DNA of 64,000 nt from Pluralibacter sp. UBA7423 (GCA_002470465.1 DKMD01000034.1:24444-88443), one strand, 5' to 3'. Numbered from the stretch's first letter, positions 1-11,119 are shown. Numbers and translations are program-made. Notes: generated by a model not told the origin, from the letters alone.

Positions 1-1264
1 CACGATACCAGCCATAGTCTTCCTTATTGAGGCCCATTTCAGCCAGGCGCGCATCAAGCACGTCCAGACGCTCTTCACGCTGCGAACCACCAATGATCTC
101 ACCAATGCCCGGAGCCAGAACGTCCATTGCGGCGACGGTTTTACCGTCATCGTTAAGGCGCATATAGAAAGCCTTGATGTCTTTCGGATAGTTTTTCACT
201 ACGACTGGCGCTTTAAAGTGTTTCTCTGCCAGATAGCGCTCATGCTCGGAAGAAAGATCCACGCCCCAGAACACCGGGTTCTCGAAGGTCTGACCGCAGT
301 TTTCAAGGATGGTGATCGCGTCGGTGTAATCCACCTGGGCGAAGTCCGCTTCCACGAAACGTTCCAGACGGGTGATTGCATCCTGGTCAACGCGCTCGGC
401 GAAGAACTTCATGTCATCAGCACGTTCTTCCAGTACCGCCTTGAAGACGTACTTCAGCATGGCTTCTGCCAGTGCGGCGTTATCTTCCAGATCGGCAAAC
501 GCCACTTCTGGCTCCAGCATCCAGAACTCTGCCAGATGGCGGCTGGTGTTGGAGTTTTCCGCACGGAAGGTTGGGCCGAAGGTATAAACCTTCGACAGCG
601 CACAGGCGTATGTTTCGGCGTTCAGCTGGCCGGAAACGGTCAGGAAAGACTCACGGCCAAAGAAATCTTTGTCGTAATCTACTTTGCCCTGGTCGTTACG
701 CGGCAGGTTTTCCAGATCCAGCGTCGACACGCGGAACATCTCACCCGCGCCTTCAGTATCGGAGGCGGTGATCAGCGGGGTAGACACCCAGAAATAGCCC
801 TGTTCGTGGAAGAAACGATGTAATGCTTGCGCCAGGGTGTGACGTACGCGAGCCACTGCACCAATCAGGTTGGTACGCGGGCGCAGGTGCGCGACTTCAC
901 GCAGATACTCAATGCTGTGACGTTTCGCAGCCATTGGGTAAGTGTCCGGATCTTCGACCCAACCGGTCACTTCAACCTGAGTGGCCTGAATTTCGAAGCT
1001 CTGACCTTGACCCTGAGATGCCACGACTTTGCCGGTGACAATCACGGAGCAGCCGGTGGTCAGGCGCAGGATTTCCTGATTGTAATTGGGCAGAGAATTA
1101 TTGATGACGGCCTGTACTGGATCAAAGCAGGAACCGTCATAGACGGCGAGGAAGGAAAAGCCAGCTTTTGAATCTCGACGGGTACGCACCCATCCGCGCA
1201 CGGTGACTTCGCTGTCAACGGCTACGCGGCCCTGGAGTACGTCGGCTACAGGCACAACGCTCAT
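1..1264 (-). CDS. asnS: asparagine--tRNA ligase (3' end outside window)
   Basis: Class II aminoacyl-tRNA synthetase that charges tRNA-Asn in the cytoplasm. The reverse strand reads [18 protein letters not shown] from the ATG at 1264 and stays open to the window edge, giving 421 residues. The last residues seen (KEDYGWYR) match the region about 45 residues before the end of the 466-residue E. coli enzyme, so the stop lies just outside. The N-terminal OB fold (roughly residues 15-100) carries a [12 protein letters not shown] segment typical of the anticodon-binding domain. It is followed by the catalytic domain with motif 2 ([24 protein letters not shown] region). A good ribosome site was not obvious; the start was chosen by homology. 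Monocistronic; pncB follows in the same direction upstream. Confidence 0.97.
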   Translation of the reverse strand, partial: MSVVPVADVLQGRVAVDSEVTVRGWVRTRRDSKAGFSFLAVYDGSCFDPVQAVINNSLPNYNQEILRLTTGCSVIVTGKVVASQGQGQSFEIQATQVEVTGWVEDPDTYPMAAKRHSIEYLREVAHLRPRTNLIGAVARVRHTLAQALHRFFHEQGYFWVSTPLITASDTEGAGEMFRVSTLDLENLPRNDQGKVDYDKDFFGRESFLTVSGQLNAETYACALSKVYTFGPTFRAENSNTSRHLAEFWMLEPEVAFADLEDNAALAEAMLKYVFKAVLEERADDMKFFAERVDQDAITRLERFVEADFAQVDYTDAITILENCGQTFENPVFWGVDLSSEHERYLAEKHFKAPVVVKNYPKDIKAFYMRLNDDGKTVAAMDVLAPGIGEIIGGSQREERLDVLDARLAEMGLNKEDYGWYR

Positions 1265-1408
1265 AGTTATCTCTCTGTTAGTAATCCGAATAATGTTGTC
1301 TCTTTCCACCCTTTATAAAAAGGGGGCTCTCTATGTTACCTGTCATCTTTTAACAGACAAGCGGAAATCGCAGGGAGACGAGGAGAATTGAGAAAATAAT
1401 AAGAAGAA

Positions 1409-1430
1409 GGGAGCCCCGAAGGCTCCCTTT
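1409..1430. terminator. hairpin between pncB and asnS
   Basis: Stem GGGAGCC (1409-1415) and GGCTCCC (1421-1427) around a CCGAA loop. It is followed by TTTT on the plus strand and by a pyrimidine-rich tract on the minus strand. It lies directly after the pncB stop (1437), so it most likely ends pncB transcription before asnS. Confidence 0.8.
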
Positions 1431-1436
1431 TGCGGA

Positions 1437-2639
1437 TTAGCTGGCTTTTTTGACCTGAGGCAGGTCAAAGGCTTTGCGTAACGCCCGGACGAAGGCCTTA
1501 TCGTGACAGATGGTTTTCCCCGGGCTGTCGGAGAGTTTAGCCACCGGCTTCCCGTTACATTCCACCAGTTTAATCACGATATTCAGCGGTTTCACCTGTG
1601 GGATATCGCACGTCAGGCGCGTACCGATCCCGAAGCTCAGATTCACTCGTGAGGAGAAGTGACGGTAAAGCTCAATGGCCTTATTCAGGTCGAGATTGTC
1701 GGAAAACACCAGCACTTTACTCATCGGATCGATACCGAGCTTCTGGTAATGCGCGATAGCTTTTTCCCCCCACTCAACCGGATCCCCGGAGTCGTGACGC
1801 AGGCCCTGATAACGCTCGGCAAACTCCGGGCCGAAGTCCCGCAGGAAGGCATCCATCGTGATGCAATCGGTCAGCGCAATGCCAAGCTGGTCTGGATATT
1901 CTTCAAGCCAGGCAGCAAGCGCCACGCGTTGGCTTGTAGCCAGTTCAGGGCTGATTTGCTGATGAGCCTGGAACCACTCGTGCGCCTGGGTGCCCATTGG
2001 CTCAAGGGAGAGACGGCGAGCCAGATCGTAGTTGCTGGTGCCGATGAACCATTTCTCCTGCTGAAGACGTTCGACAATCGCCTGCTGCACTTCGCGGGAA
2101 AAACGACGGCGGGTACCGAAATCCATCAGACGGAAGCCTGACATATCGATATCCTGGGTCAGCTTATTGAATTCTACGAGTTTGCGTTCCAGCGTTTCCA
2201 GAGCAAGGTCAACACCTGCTTCCGGTGAACGGTAACGGTGCACCAGCTCGCTGATCACGGCCAGCAGCGGCACTTCCCACATGATCACTTCGCGCCACGG
2301 GCCACTGATGCGAATATTCAGTTTACCATTGTCGTTGCGAACGACGACCTGCTGTGGGTTGTAGCGGAACTCGCGTAGCCAGCTGAGATAGTCCGACTTA
2401 AAAAACGGCAGGCCAGACAACCACTGAAACTCGTCGTCCTGCAGCCGTAGCGACTGCATCGCTTCGACTTGTTCACGAATGGCGTCTGCATAAATTCCAA
2501 GCAGGTCGTCACCGCGGCAGCGGAATTCTGCAGCTACCTGCACATCATAATAATGATGGAAGACGGCCTGCTGCATATGCAGCTTATAAGCATCTGTATC
2601 AAGCAGAGTCTGCAGAACAGGGGAAGCGAATTGTGTCAT
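1437..2639 (-). CDS. pncB: nicotinate phosphoribosyltransferase
   Basis: Converts nicotinate and PRPP to nicotinate mononucleotide in the NAD salvage (Preiss-Handler) pathway, with ATP hydrolysis. The protein begins [19 protein letters not shown], which is the usual N terminus of enterobacterial PncB, and has the usual 400 residues. An in-frame ATG seven codons upstream (2660) has no ribosome site before it; the chosen ATG at 2639 has GAGGAC about 14 bases upstream. The [13 protein letters not shown] segment near residue 14 and the HDSGDP motif around residue 280 (active-site region of the family) are present. A NadR box lies about 30 bases upstream, so repression by NadR under high NAD is expected. 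Confidence 0.96.
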   Translation of the reverse strand: MTQFASPVLQTLLDTDAYKLHMQQAVFHHYYDVQVAAEFRCRGDDLLGIYADAIREQVEAMQSLRLQDDEFQWLSGLPFFKSDYLSWLREFRYNPQQVVVRNDNGKLNIRISGPWREVIMWEVPLLAVISELVHRYRSPEAGVDLALETLERKLVEFNKLTQDIDMSGFRLMDFGTRRRFSREVQQAIVERLQQEKWFIGTSNYDLARRLSLEPMGTQAHEWFQAHQQISPELATSQRVALAAWLEEYPDQLGIALTDCITMDAFLRDFGPEFAERYQGLRHDSGDPVEWGEKAIAHYQKLGIDPMSKVLVFSDNLDLNKAIELYRHFSSRVNLSFGIGTRLTCDIPQVKPLNIVIKLVECNGKPVAKLSDSPGKTICHDKAFVRALRKAFDLPQVKKAS

Positions 2640-2667
2640 GGTGCGCAATAGCGTCCTCATAAAGGAG

Positions 2668-2685
2668 CGTTTAGTACAATAAACA
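2668..2685. promoter_or_regulatory. NadR box upstream of pncB
   Basis: The site reads CGTTTA, six bases, TAAACA. The published NadR operator is TGTTTA-N6-TAAACA, so only the first base differs. NadR is known to repress pncB in enteric bacteria, and the position just upstream of the pncB start fits a promoter operator. Confidence 0.8.
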
Positions 2686-2902
2686 ACGGCTGAAACCGCA
2701 GGAGTATACCTTGTTTATCGATTTATTGAACCCCGATCACACCACAAGGTGCCAGACGGGTCGAGGGCAAATCGTGCCGCGTGTTATCAATATGTAGCAA
2801 TTTACGTGTTTGCCCCTGAAAAGATGAACATTCTGCGTAGCGCCAAAGTAACAACAGGAATAGACTGAAGCCGACATTTACAAAAGATGCTAAAGGTTTT
2901 TT

Positions 2903-5515
2903 ATGACACAACAGCCCCAAGCCAAATACCGCCACGACTACCGTGAGCCGGAATACCTGATCAGCGATATCGACCTGACCTTTGACCTGGATGCCGCAAA
3001 AACCGTCGTGACGGCCGTCAGCCAGATTACCCGTCACGCTGCGTCTGCCACGCCACTGCGTCTCAACGGCGAAGACCTAACGCTGGTTTCACTGCAGGTC
3101 AACGACCAGCCGTGGAGTGACTATAAAGAAGAAAACAACCAGCTGGTGATCGACGGCCTGCCGGAGCGTTTTGAACTGCGCATCGTCAACGAAATCAGCC
3201 CGGCGGCCAACACCGCGCTGGAAGGGCTTTATCAGTCCGGCGAAGCGCTTTGCACGCAGTGTGAAGCGGAAGGGTTCCGCCATATCACCTGGTATCTCGA
3301 CCGTCCGGACGTGCTGGCGCGTTTTACCACCAAAATTATCGCCGATAAGAGCAAGTACCCTTATCTGCTGTCCAACGGCAACCGCGTTGCTGAAGGCGAA
3401 CTTGAAAACGGTCGTCACTGGGTACAGTGGCAGGATCCGTTCCCGAAGCCGTGCTACCTGTTCGCGCTGGTGGCCGGTGATTTCGACGTCCTGCGTGATA
3501 AATACGTCACCCGTTCTGGCCGCGAAGTGGCGCTGGAGCTGTTCGTCGATCGCGGCAATCTTGACCGCGCGCCGTGGGCGATGACTTCGCTTATCAACTC
3601 CATGAAGTGGGACGAAGAGCGTTTTGGTCTCGAATATGACCTCAACATCTATATGATTGTCGCCGTCGACTTCTTCAATATGGGCGCGATGGAGAATAAA
3701 GGCCTCAACGTCTTTAACTCTAAATACGTATTGGCACGTACTGACACCGCTACGGACAAAGATTATCTCGATATCGAACGCGTTATTGGTCATGAGTATT
3801 TCCACAACTGGACCGGTAACCGCGTTACCTGCCGCGACTGGTTCCAACTGAGCCTGAAAGAGGGCTTAACCGTATTCCGCGATCAGGAGTTCAGTTCAGA
3901 CCTCGGTTCGCGTGCGGTCAACCGCATCAACAACGTGCGCACTATGCGCGGTATGCAGTTTGCCGAAGACGCAAGCCCAATGGCTCACCCGATTCGCCCG
4001 GACATGGTCATCGAAATGAACAACTTCTACACACTGACGGTGTATGAGAAGGGTTCAGAAGTGATCCGTATGCTGCATACGCTGCTGGGTGAAGAGAACT
4101 TCCAGAAAGGGATGCAGCTGTACTTTGAGCGCCACGATGGCAGTGCCGCCACCTGCGACGATTTTGTGCAGGCGATGGAAGACGCTTCTAACGTCGATCT
4201 CTCCCATTTCCGCCGCTGGTACAGCCAGTCCGGTACGCCGGTGGTGACCGTTCATGACGACTACAACCCGGAGACGGAACAGTATACGCTGACCATCAAA
4301 CAGCACACGCCGCCGACCGCCGAACAGCAGGAAAAGCAGCCTCTGCACATTCCGTTCGATATCGAACTGTATGACAACGAAGGCAACGTGATCCCGCTGC
4401 AGAAGGGCGGCCATTCGGTACACAACGTGCTCAACGTCACTCAGGCCGAGCAGACGTTTATCTTCGATAACGTCTATTTCCAGCCGGTGCCGTCGCTGCT
4501 GCGTGAATTCTCTGCGCCGGTTAAGCTGGAATATAAATGGAGCGATCAGCAGCTCACCTTCCTGATGCGTCATGCCCGCAACGACTTCTCCCGCTGGGAT
4601 GCGGCGCAGAGTTTGCTCGCAACCTACATCAAGCTTAACGTCAATCGCCACCAGCAGCATCAGCCGCTCTCCCTGCCGGTTCACGTGGCCGATGCCTTCC
4701 GCGCTATCTTGCTGGATGAGAAAATCGACCCGGCGCTTGCGGCGGAAATCCTGACGCTGCCTTCGGTGAATGAAATTGCTGAGCTGTTCGAGATTATCGA
4801 TCCGGTGGCGATTGCGACGGTACGCGAAGCGCTGACCCGCACGCTGGCTACCGAGCTGGCAGATGAGTTCCTCGCGGTTTATAACGCCAACAAGCTCAAT
4901 GCTTATCGTGTTGAACATGCGGATATCGGCAAGCGTTCTCTGCGTAATACCTGCCTGCGCTACCTGGCGTTTGGCGATGCAGAACTGGCGGATAAGCTGG
5001 TGACGCATCAGTATCATCACGCGGATAACATGACGGATGCCCTTGCTGCGCTGGCTGCCGCGGTTGCCGCACAGCTGCCGTGCCGCGATGCGCTGATGCA
5101 GGAATATGATGACAAATGGCACCATGACGGCCTGGTGATGGACAAGTGGTTTATTTTGCAAGCCACCAGCCCGGCGGAAAACGTGCTGGAAACCGTGCGT
5201 GGTCTGCTGAATCACCGCTCGTTTACCCTGAGCAACCCGAACCGTATTCGTTCGCTGATTGGCGCGTTTGCAATGAGCAACCCGGCGGCGTTCCATGCGC
5301 AGGACGGCAGCGGTTATCAGTTCCTGGCAGAAATGCTGACCGAGCTGAACAGCCGTAACCCGCAGGTGGCTTCTCGTCTGATTGAGCCGTTAATTCGCCT
5401 GAAGCGTTACGATGCTGCCCGTCAGGAAAAAATGCGTGTGGCGCTGGAGCAGCTGAAAGGGCTGGAGAATCTCTCAGGCGATCTGTTCGAGAAAATCAGC
5501 AAAGCGTTAGCGTAA
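2903..5515 (+). CDS. pepN: aminopeptidase N (M1 family)
   Basis: Zinc metallopeptidase that removes N-terminal residues from peptides in the cytoplasm during protein turnover. It has 870 residues, as in E. coli, starting MTQQPQAKYRHDYREPEY. The substrate-recognition motif GAMEN is at residues 261-265 and the zinc motif HEYFH at 297-301, with the third ligand Glu in the following NRVTCRDWFQLSLKEG helix. Domains follow M1 order: beta N-terminal domain, thermolysin-like catalytic domain, beta-sandwich, and a long alpha C-terminal domain. Convergent with ssuB; a REP pair lies between them in place of an ordinary terminator. Confidence 0.98.
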   Translation: MTQQPQAKYRHDYREPEYLISDIDLTFDLDAAKTVVTAVSQITRHAASATPLRLNGEDLTLVSLQVNDQPWSDYKEENNQLVIDGLPERFELRIVNEISPAANTALEGLYQSGEALCTQCEAEGFRHITWYLDRPDVLARFTTKIIADKSKYPYLLSNGNRVAEGELENGRHWVQWQDPFPKPCYLFALVAGDFDVLRDKYVTRSGREVALELFVDRGNLDRAPWAMTSLINSMKWDEERFGLEYDLNIYMIVAVDFFNMGAMENKGLNVFNSKYVLARTDTATDKDYLDIERVIGHEYFHNWTGNRVTCRDWFQLSLKEGLTVFRDQEFSSDLGSRAVNRINNVRTMRGMQFAEDASPMAHPIRPDMVIEMNNFYTLTVYEKGSEVIRMLHTLLGEENFQKGMQLYFERHDGSAATCDDFVQAMEDASNVDLSHFRRWYSQSGTPVVTVHDDYNPETEQYTLTIKQHTPPTAEQQEKQPLHIPFDIELYDNEGNVIPLQKGGHSVHNVLNVTQAEQTFIFDNVYFQPVPSLLREFSAPVKLEYKWSDQQLTFLMRHARNDFSRWDAAQSLLATYIKLNVNRHQQHQPLSLPVHVADAFRAILLDEKIDPALAAEILTLPSVNEIAELFEIIDPVAIATVREALTRTLATELADEFLAVYNANKLNAYRVEHADIGKRSLRNTCLRYLAFGDAELADKLVTHQYHHADNMTDALAALAAAVAAQLPCRDALMQEYDDKWHHDGLVMDKWFILQATSPAENVLETVRGLLNHRSFTLSNPNRIRSLIGAFAMSNPAAFHAQDGSGYQFLAEMLTELNSRNPQVASRLIEPLIRLKRYDAARQEKMRVALEQLKGLENLSGDLFEKISKALA

Positions 5516-5520
5516 TACAG

Positions 5521-5604
5521 TGCCGGAGGGCGCTGCGCTTATCCGGCCTGGATTCTCTGGTTGAGATTTTACAGGCCGGGCAAGGCGTAGCCGCCGTCCG
5601 GCAT
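5521..5604. repeat. REP pair (BIME) between pepN and ssuB
   Basis: Two REP units in opposite orientation: about 5521-5550 (TGCCGGAGGGCGCTGCGC...) and about 5572-5603 (...GTAGCCGCCGTCCGGCA). They can fold into a long GC-rich hairpin. The element fills the gap between two convergent genes, the usual site for BIMEs, where they protect mRNA 3' ends and can serve as gyrase or IHF sites. Confidence 0.85.
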
Positions 5605-5606
5605 TT

Positions 5607-6374
5607 TTATCCCTGCCTTCTGACTCGCGTGTCTGCTTCACCCCGCTTCATCACCCGATCCAATACCTCAGCCTCCAGCTCCGCCAGGTGAGCAGAGCCT
5701 TTTCGTCGTGGGCGAGGAATATCAATCGTCAGATCCAGCCCAATTTTGCCTTCTTCTATCAGCAGCACGCGATCGGCCAGCGCCACTGCTTCGCTGACAT
5801 CATGCGTCACCAGCACCACGGTAAACCCCTGGCTTAGCCACAGTGATTCAATTAAATCCTGCATTTCAAGGCGGGTGAGGGCGTCGAGCGCGCCGAGCGG
5901 TTCATCCAGCAGCAACAGACCCGGACGATGAATCAGCGCGCGTGCCAGCGCCACGCGTTGCTTTTGCCCACCTGATAGCGCGGCGGGCCACTCTCTGGCT
6001 CTTTCTTCGAGACCGACAGAAGCAAGCGTTGTGAGGGCGTTATCGCGCCAGTTCCCTTTCAGCCCGAGGCCAACGTTATCGATGACGGTTTTCCAGGGCA
6101 GCAGGCGTGCGTCCTGAAACATCATGCGTGTTTCCTGCTGGCTGGCGCTTAAAGGGCCGTTACCTGCCAGCAGTTCACCCGCATTGGGTTGCTCTAACCC
6201 GGCAAGCAGGCGCAACAATGTGCTTTTGCCGCCGCCGCTGCGGCCAACTACCGCCACAAACTGGCCGGCAGGAATGTGCAGATTAAGTTCATTCAGCACG
6301 TTGTTCGTGCCGTAGCGCTTGCCTATGCCATTCAGCAATAGGGGGATACCGGGATTCAGACGTGCTGTGTTCAT
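5607..6374 (-). CDS. ssuB: aliphatic sulfonate ABC transporter ATP-binding protein
   Basis: ATPase that drives import of alkanesulfonates through SsuC. It has 255 residues, the family length. Walker [10 protein letters not shown] is at residues 44-52, the ABC signature LSGGQ at 133-137, Walker B LLLLDEP at about 153-159, and the switch His in VTHD further on. The start codon overlaps the ssuC stop by four bases (ATGA), which suggests translational coupling. It is the last gene of ssuEADCB, followed only by the REP pair. Confidence 0.97.
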   Translation of the reverse strand: MNTARLNPGIPLLLNGIGKRYGTNNVLNELNLHIPAGQFVAVVGRSGGGKSTLLRLLAGLEQPNAGELLAGNGPLSASQQETRMMFQDARLLPWKTVIDNVGLGLKGNWRDNALTTLASVGLEERAREWPAALSGGQKQRVALARALIHRPGLLLLDEPLGALDALTRLEMQDLIESLWLSQGFTVVLVTHDVSEAVALADRVLLIEEGKIGLDLTIDIPRPRRKGSAHLAELEAEVLDRVMKRGEADTRVRRQG

Positions 6375-7162
6375 ACCGTCGTCTCCTGAAGTTGATAAGC
6401 TGGGTTCCAGCGCAGCCAGACGCGCTCCAGGAGCTGTGCGCTGATGTCAGCAAGTTTGCCGAGCAGGGCATAAAGGATAATGGCGACCACCACCACGTCC
6501 GTTTGCAGGAATTCGCGGGCGTTCATGGCCAGATAGCCGATACCGGAGTTAGCGGAAATGGTTTCTGCAACAATCAGCGTCAGCCACATCAGGCCAAGCG
6601 CAAAGCGCACACCGACCATAATCGACGGCAATGCGCCCGGCAGTACCACGTGCCGGAACAGGGCAAAGCCGGACAGCCCATAGCTGCGCGCCATCTCCAG
6701 CAGACCGCGGTCAATATTACGGATACCGTGCCAGGTGTTGATGTAGATCGGAAACAGCGTGCCGAGCGCCACGAGGAAAATTTTGGCGCTCTCGTCGATA
6801 CCGAACCACAGGATCACCAGTGGGATCAGGGCCAGATGGGGCACGTTACGCAGCATCTGAATGGACGTATCCAGCAGGCGCTCGCCCCAGCGCGACAGGC
6901 CGCTGATAAGCCCCAGTACCAGCCCTATTGATCCCCCAATCGAAAAGCCGATCAGCGCCCGCCATGAGCTGATCGCCAGATGCTGCCACAGCTCGCCGCT
7001 GGCCGATAACGACCAGAAAGCTTCAACGACGCCCTCGGGTGAAGGCAGGATCCGGTTTGACAGCCAGCCGGTTACCGAGGCGATTTGCCAGACGATTACG
7101 ATGCCCACCGGCAGCAGCCAGGGGGCAACGCGCAGCAGCCATTTGTTTGCAGGCGTTGCCAT
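6371..7162 (-). CDS. ssuC: aliphatic sulfonate ABC transporter permease
   Basis: Inner-membrane permease of the sulfonate importer. The 263 residues contain about six hydrophobic segments, the first at residues 10-30 ([20 protein letters not shown]). An EAA-type cytoplasmic loop ([23 protein letters not shown]) contacts SsuB. Nine bases separate it from ssuD, and it overlaps ssuB by four bases. Family: binding-protein-dependent transport BPD_transp_1, TauC/SsuC branch. Confidence 0.96.
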   Translation of the reverse strand: MATPANKWLLRVAPWLLPVGIVIVWQIASVTGWLSNRILPSPEGVVEAFWSLSASGELWQHLAISSWRALIGFSIGGSIGLVLGLISGLSRWGERLLDTSIQMLRNVPHLALIPLVILWFGIDESAKIFLVALGTLFPIYINTWHGIRNIDRGLLEMARSYGLSGFALFRHVVLPGALPSIMVGVRFALGLMWLTLIVAETISANSGIGYLAMNAREFLQTDVVVVAIILYALLGKLADISAQLLERVWLRWNPAYQLQETTV

Positions 7163-7171
7163 AGATACTCC

Positions 7172-8317
7172 TTAGCTCTGTGCGACTTTGCGGGGCAGGA
7201 AATCATTGGCCACGGCTTCGCCCTGAAGCTGCAAAGCCTGCGGTTGAGGAATGGCCGGAATCGCGACGTCTAAGTGCGGGAACAGCAGTTCGCCGACTTT
7301 GTAAGCCTCTTCAAGATGCGGATAGCCGGAAAGCACGAAGCTGTCGATACCTAACGCCGCGTATTCATTAATGCGTGCCGCAACGGTTGGACCATCGCCA
7401 ACCAGCGCCGTGCCAGCGCCACCTCGTACCAACCCTACGCCTGCCCAAAGATTCGGGCTGATTTCCAGGTTGCTGCGCCTGCCGCCGTGCAGGGCGGCCA
7501 TGCGCTGCTGGCCCACGGAATCCGTCCGGGCGAAGGCTGCCTGCGCTTTGGCTATGGTGTCGTCGTCCAGTCGTGAAATCAGGCGGTCGGCAGCGGCCCA
7601 GGCTTCAGCATTGGTTTCCCGAACAATAACGTGCAGTCGGATACCGAAACGGACCTTGCGTCCGTGCCTCGCCGCTTTTTCACGGACCTGAGCAATTTTC
7701 TCTTTGACCTGTTCAGGCGGTTCGCCCCAGGTCAGGTACAAATCAACCTGTTCGGCCGCCAGCTCCTGAGCGACATCCGATGAACCGCCAAAGTAAAGCG
7801 GTGGGCGAGGCTGCTGAACCGGCGGGAACAGCAGTTTTGCCCCCTGTACCTTTTGATACTTGCCGTCAAAATCAACGGTTTCACCTTCCAGCAAACGCCG
7901 CCAGATATGGGTGAATTCCGCCGAGGCTTCATAGCGCTCGGTGTGATCGAGGAACACGCCGTCGGCGGCCAGCTCCTGCGGATCGCTGCCGGTGACGAGG
8001 TTGAACAGCGCCCGGCCATTAGAAAGCCTGTCGAGCGTCGCCGCCTGTCGTGCAGCAACGGTTGGTGAGATGACGCTTGGGCGCAGCGCTACCAGGAACT
8101 TAAGCCGCTTCGTTACCGGGATCATTGATGCGGCGACCAGCCAGGCATCCTCACAGGAGCGGCCCGTCGGGATCAGCACGCCGGTAAAGCCGATCCGGTC
8201 TGCGGCTTGAGCAATCTGTTGCAGATAATCATGGTCAACCGGGCGGGCCTGTTCATCGCTGCCCAGATAGTGGCCATCGCCATGGGTTGGTAAAAACCAG
8301 AACATATTCAGACTCAT
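7172..8317 (-). CDS. ssuD: FMNH2-dependent alkanesulfonate monooxygenase
   Basis: Flavin-dependent luciferase-like monooxygenase that cleaves alkanesulfonates to aldehyde and sulfite, using FMNH2 supplied by SsuE. The product has 381 residues, begins [19 protein letters not shown], and is colinear with E. coli SsuD. The family's conserved segments [26 protein letters not shown] and the [27 protein letters not shown] loop are present. The ATG overlaps the ssuA stop by four bases. Cytosolic enzyme; the sulfite feeds cysteine synthesis under sulfate starvation. Confidence 0.97.
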   Translation of the reverse strand: MSLNMFWFLPTHGDGHYLGSDEQARPVDHDYLQQIAQAADRIGFTGVLIPTGRSCEDAWLVAASMIPVTKRLKFLVALRPSVISPTVAARQAATLDRLSNGRALFNLVTGSDPQELAADGVFLDHTERYEASAEFTHIWRRLLEGETVDFDGKYQKVQGAKLLFPPVQQPRPPLYFGGSSDVAQELAAEQVDLYLTWGEPPEQVKEKIAQVREKAARHGRKVRFGIRLHVIVRETNAEAWAAADRLISRLDDDTIAKAQAAFARTDSVGQQRMAALHGGRRSNLEISPNLWAGVGLVRGGAGTALVGDGPTVAARINEYAALGIDSFVLSGYPHLEEAYKVGELLFPHLDVAIPAIPQPQALQLQGEAVANDFLPRKVAQS

Positions 8318-9288
8318 GATTTCGCTCCTTGTACGGAAGTGGGCTGCCAGATACGGCTTTTGATATCAACTTTTTTGGGCACCAGACGGTTATCGTAGAA
8401 GAGGTCGGCGGTTTGCTGCTGGCGGCGGGCGGTTTCTTCGCTGACTGGCCCAATCACCGTCGGCGGGCGATGACTCAGGTAGCTGGCAATCACGGCTTCC
8501 GGCAGGCCCATAGTTTTCGCCAGCAGCGCGGTGCTCTGCTGACGCTGGCTGATGGTCAGCGCGTCTGCCTCGCTGAAGGTATCCAGCACGCCTTTAACAA
8601 AGGCACTGTTTTTTTCGGCATACGGACGGGAGGCGAGATAGAACGAGCCGGTTTGCTTCAGCTCACTGCCATCCGTTAAGACGCGAACGCCGCCCTGCAA
8701 TAATGCCGCGGAGTAGTAAGGATCCCATATAGCCCATGCATCAACGTTCCCCTGCTGGAAGGCGGCGCGGGCATCGGCTGGGGTCAGATAGGTTGGCTGG
8801 ATATCCGCAAATTTCAGGCCTGCCAGCTGCAATGCGCGAAGCACTAAGTTGTGCGAGCTGGAGCCTTTCTGGAACGCGACCTTGTGGCCTTTCAGATCGG
8901 CTACGGTTTTAATCGGGCTGTTTTCCGGAACCAGAATAACCTCTGCTTTCGGCTTCGCCGGTTCCGCCCCGACATACACCAGATCGGCCCCGGCAGCCTG
9001 AGCGAATATCGGCGGAATATCGCCGGTGCTGCCCAAATCAATGCTGCCGACGTTCAGCGCTTCCAGCATTTGTGGGCCCGCGGGAAATTCAACCCAGGAA
9101 ATGTTGGTATTCGGGTAGCGTTTTTCGAGCAGCTCGTGGCTTTTGGCCAGCACCATACTGACGCTGCCTTTCTGGTAACCGATACGTAATGCATCCGGAG
9201 CCGGCTCGGCAGCCTGACTCCAGGCAGACAGTGTCAACAAACCGGTCAGGGCAAGCGTACGAATGCGCGGACGGAACAGGTTAAACAT
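8314..9288 (-). CDS. ssuA: sulfonate ABC transporter substrate-binding protein
   Basis: Periplasmic binding protein that delivers alkanesulfonates to SsuBC. The 324 residues start with a Sec signal peptide (positive [10 protein letters not shown], hydrophobic [11 protein letters not shown], cleavage after SQA-AEP at about residue 27). The mature part follows the NMT1/SsuA fold, with [15 protein letters not shown] and [27 protein letters not shown] near the N terminus. It overlaps the end of ssuE by eight bases and ssuD by four, so the operon is tightly packed. Confidence 0.96.
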   Translation of the reverse strand: MFNLFRPRIRTLALTGLLTLSAWSQAAEPAPDALRIGYQKGSVSMVLAKSHELLEKRYPNTNISWVEFPAGPQMLEALNVGSIDLGSTGDIPPIFAQAAGADLVYVGAEPAKPKAEVILVPENSPIKTVADLKGHKVAFQKGSSSHNLVLRALQLAGLKFADIQPTYLTPADARAAFQQGNVDAWAIWDPYYSAALLQGGVRVLTDGSELKQTGSFYLASRPYAEKNSAFVKGVLDTFSEADALTISQRQQSTALLAKTMGLPEAVIASYLSHRPPTVIGPVSEETARRQQQTADLFYDNRLVPKKVDIKSRIWQPTSVQGAKS

Positions 9289-9856
9289 GGGCGGCTCCTT
9301 GCTTAAGATGAAAAGCCGGGACGCGAATGTCGCGGCGATGCAGCGCCTGCCAGAAGGTTTCCAGGGCGCTGTCGAGGCGTTTTTCGAGGTTGGGGCTGAA
9401 CTGCGGTTTGTGCTGATAGTCCTGCACCTGGCTGTCGTCGGCGAACACGCCGTGCAAAATTTCCTGCGCCTTCAGCGCGTTAAGCACCGGTTTCAGGGCG
9501 TAATCCACCGCCAGCATATGCGCCACGGTTCCGCCGGTCGCCAGCGGTAGCACGATTTTTCCTTCCAGTGCGCGCTCCGGAAGCAGATCGAGCAGGGTTT
9601 TTAGCGCGCCGGAAAAGGAGGCTTTGTAAACCGGCGTGGCGACAATCAGCCCGTCTGCCTGGGCCAGCTGTTCAGTCAGCGTTTGCAGGGCGGGGCTGTC
9701 AAAACGGGCATACAGAAGATCTTCAGGCTCGAAGTTTTGCAGATGCCAGTGGAAGACCTCTACATCCACACGTGAGAGGGTATCTCTGGCATATTCCAGC
9801 AGAGCGCTGGAGCGTGAGGGAAAACGCGGACTGCCCGCTATCGTAATGACGCGCAT
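9281..9856 (-). CDS. ssuE: NADPH-dependent FMN reductase
   Basis: Reduces FMN for SsuD. Flavodoxin-like fold with the phosphate-binding loop [10 protein letters not shown] near residues 8-17. The ATG at 9856 was chosen because AAGGAG lies five bases before it; a GTG two codons upstream (9862) is too close to that site. This gives 191 residues, the family length. First gene of ssuEADCB. In E. coli the operon is activated by Cbl and silenced by sulfate through CysB; I could not pick out a Cbl site with confidence in the 9857-10050 gap. Confidence 0.96.
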   Translation of the reverse strand: MRVITIAGSPRFPSRSSALLEYARDTLSRVDVEVFHWHLQNFEPEDLLYARFDSPALQTLTEQLAQADGLIVATPVYKASFSGALKTLLDLLPERALEGKIVLPLATGGTVAHMLAVDYALKPVLNALKAQEILHGVFADDSQVQDYQHKPQFSPNLEKRLDSALETFWQALHRRDIRVPAFHLKQGAAHV

Positions 9857-9979
9857 ACACACTCCTTATAACCAAATGTTTGCTTTTATCTAACATTGAT
9901 AACAATAAGGCGAGTGTGTCAGAGGGCAGGGCGTTCATTAAATGATTTATCCGGCACTCGTTTGCTGAAAAGTGAAAAT

Positions 9980-9996
9980 AAGTAAACGTTTGCGCA
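9980..9996. promoter_or_regulatory. PurR-type operator upstream of pyrD
   Basis: AAGTAAACGTTTGCGCA matches the PurR consensus ACGCAAACGTTTTCGT at the central AAACGTTTGCG. It lies about 65 bases before the predicted pyrD start site, slightly farther upstream than a simple -35 overlap. PurR is known to repress pyrD modestly in E. coli. Confidence 0.7.
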
Positions 9997-10047
9997 TAAC
10001 GTGGCATTTTTTGCCGCAGGTCAATTCCCTTTCGTAGCTGGATAGAA

Positions 10048-10085
10048 CATAATACGCCCCCGGTTTGCTACCGGGAATCCAGGAG
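10048..10085 (+). promoter_or_regulatory. pyrD -10 box and pyrimidine-sensing leader hairpin
   Basis: CATAAT (10048-10053) serves as -10. The start region GCCCCC follows at 10056-10061. The transcript can fold CCCGGT (10059-10064) with ACCGGG (10070-10075), just before the AGGAG ribosome site (10081-10085). In E. coli pyrD, high CTP favours starts at C that keep the whole hairpin and block translation, while low CTP favours starts a few bases later at G. The same layout is preserved here; its operation here is inferred. Confidence 0.8.
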
Positions 10086-10090
10086 AGTTC

Positions 10091-11101
10091 ATGTACTACC
10101 CCTTCGTTCGTAAAGCCCTTTTCCAGCTCGATCCAGAGCGCGCTCATGAATTAACGTTTCAACAATTACGCCGTGTGACAGGCACGCCCCTTGAAGCGCT
10201 GGTGCGCCAGAAAGTGCCGGCAAAGCCGGTGACCTGCATGGGCCTGCAGTTTAAGAACCCACTGGGATTAGCCGCAGGGCTTGATAAAAACGGGGAGTGC
10301 ATCGATGTGCTTGGCGCGATGGGCTTTGGCTCCATCGAAGTCGGTACCGTCACGCCACGCCCGCAGCCGGGAAATGACAAGCCGAGGATCTTCCGCCTGG
10401 TCGATGCCGAAGGTCTGATCAACCGGATGGGTTTCAATAATCACGGCGTTGATAACCTGGTTGAGAACGTAAAAAAAGCCCACTTTGATGGCGTGCTCGG
10501 CATTAATATCGGCAAGAACAAAGACACGCCGGTGGAGCAAGGTAAAGATGACTATCTGATTTGTATGGAAAAAGTCTATGCCTATGCCGGTTATATTGCG
10601 GTGAATATTTCATCGCCAAATACCCCAGGCCTGCGTACGCTGCAATATGGTGAGGCGCTGGACGATCTCTTATCGGCGATTAAAAATAAGCAAAACGAAC
10701 TGCAATCTGTGCACCATAAATATGTGCCAGTGGCGGTGAAGATCGCACCGGATCTTTCACCTGAAGAATTGATCCAGGTGGCCGACAGTTTAGTTCGCCA
10801 TAATATTGATGGTGTTATTGCCACCAATACCACCCTCGATCGTTCACTTGTCCAGGGAATGAAACATTGTGATGAAACCGGTGGTTTAAGCGGTCGCCCA
10901 TTACAGCTAAAAAGTACGGAAATTATTCGCCTGCTGTCAGCGGAATTAAATGGTCGCCTGCCGATTATCGGCGTGGGCGGTATCGATTCTGTGATGGCGG
11001 CCCGCGAGAAGATGGCCGCCGGTGCTACGCTAATACAGATCTATTCCGGGTTTATTTTTAAAGGCCCACCGCTGATTAAAGAAATCGTTACTCATATCTA
11101 A
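10091..11101 (+). CDS. pyrD: dihydroorotate dehydrogenase (quinone, class 2)
   Basis: FMN enzyme at the inner face of the cytoplasmic membrane that oxidises dihydroorotate to orotate and passes electrons to quinone (pyrimidine synthesis). It has 336 residues, as usual for class 2. An amphipathic N-terminal membrane-association segment ([23 protein letters not shown]) precedes the TIM barrel. The [12 protein letters not shown] loop with the catalytic Ser typical of class 2 lies near residue 175. Monocistronic, with its own regulated leader and a terminator at 11120. Confidence 0.98.
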   Translation: MYYPFVRKALFQLDPERAHELTFQQLRRVTGTPLEALVRQKVPAKPVTCMGLQFKNPLGLAAGLDKNGECIDVLGAMGFGSIEVGTVTPRPQPGNDKPRIFRLVDAEGLINRMGFNNHGVDNLVENVKKAHFDGVLGINIGKNKDTPVEQGKDDYLICMEKVYAYAGYIAVNISSPNTPGLRTLQYGEALDDLLSAIKNKQNELQSVHHKYVPVAVKIAPDLSPEELIQVADSLVRHNIDGVIATNTTLDRSLVQGMKHCDETGGLSGRPLQLKSTEIIRLLSAELNGRLPIIGVGGIDSVMAAREKMAAGATLIQIYSGFIFKGPPLIKEIVTHI

Positions 11102-11119
11102 TCTTTCCTGCGCAAATTC

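Noticed and set aside
4055..5296. A 413-codon minus-strand frame inside pepN
   Set aside because: Antisense shadow of a GC-rich gene; no family match, no ribosome site, and pepN is certain.
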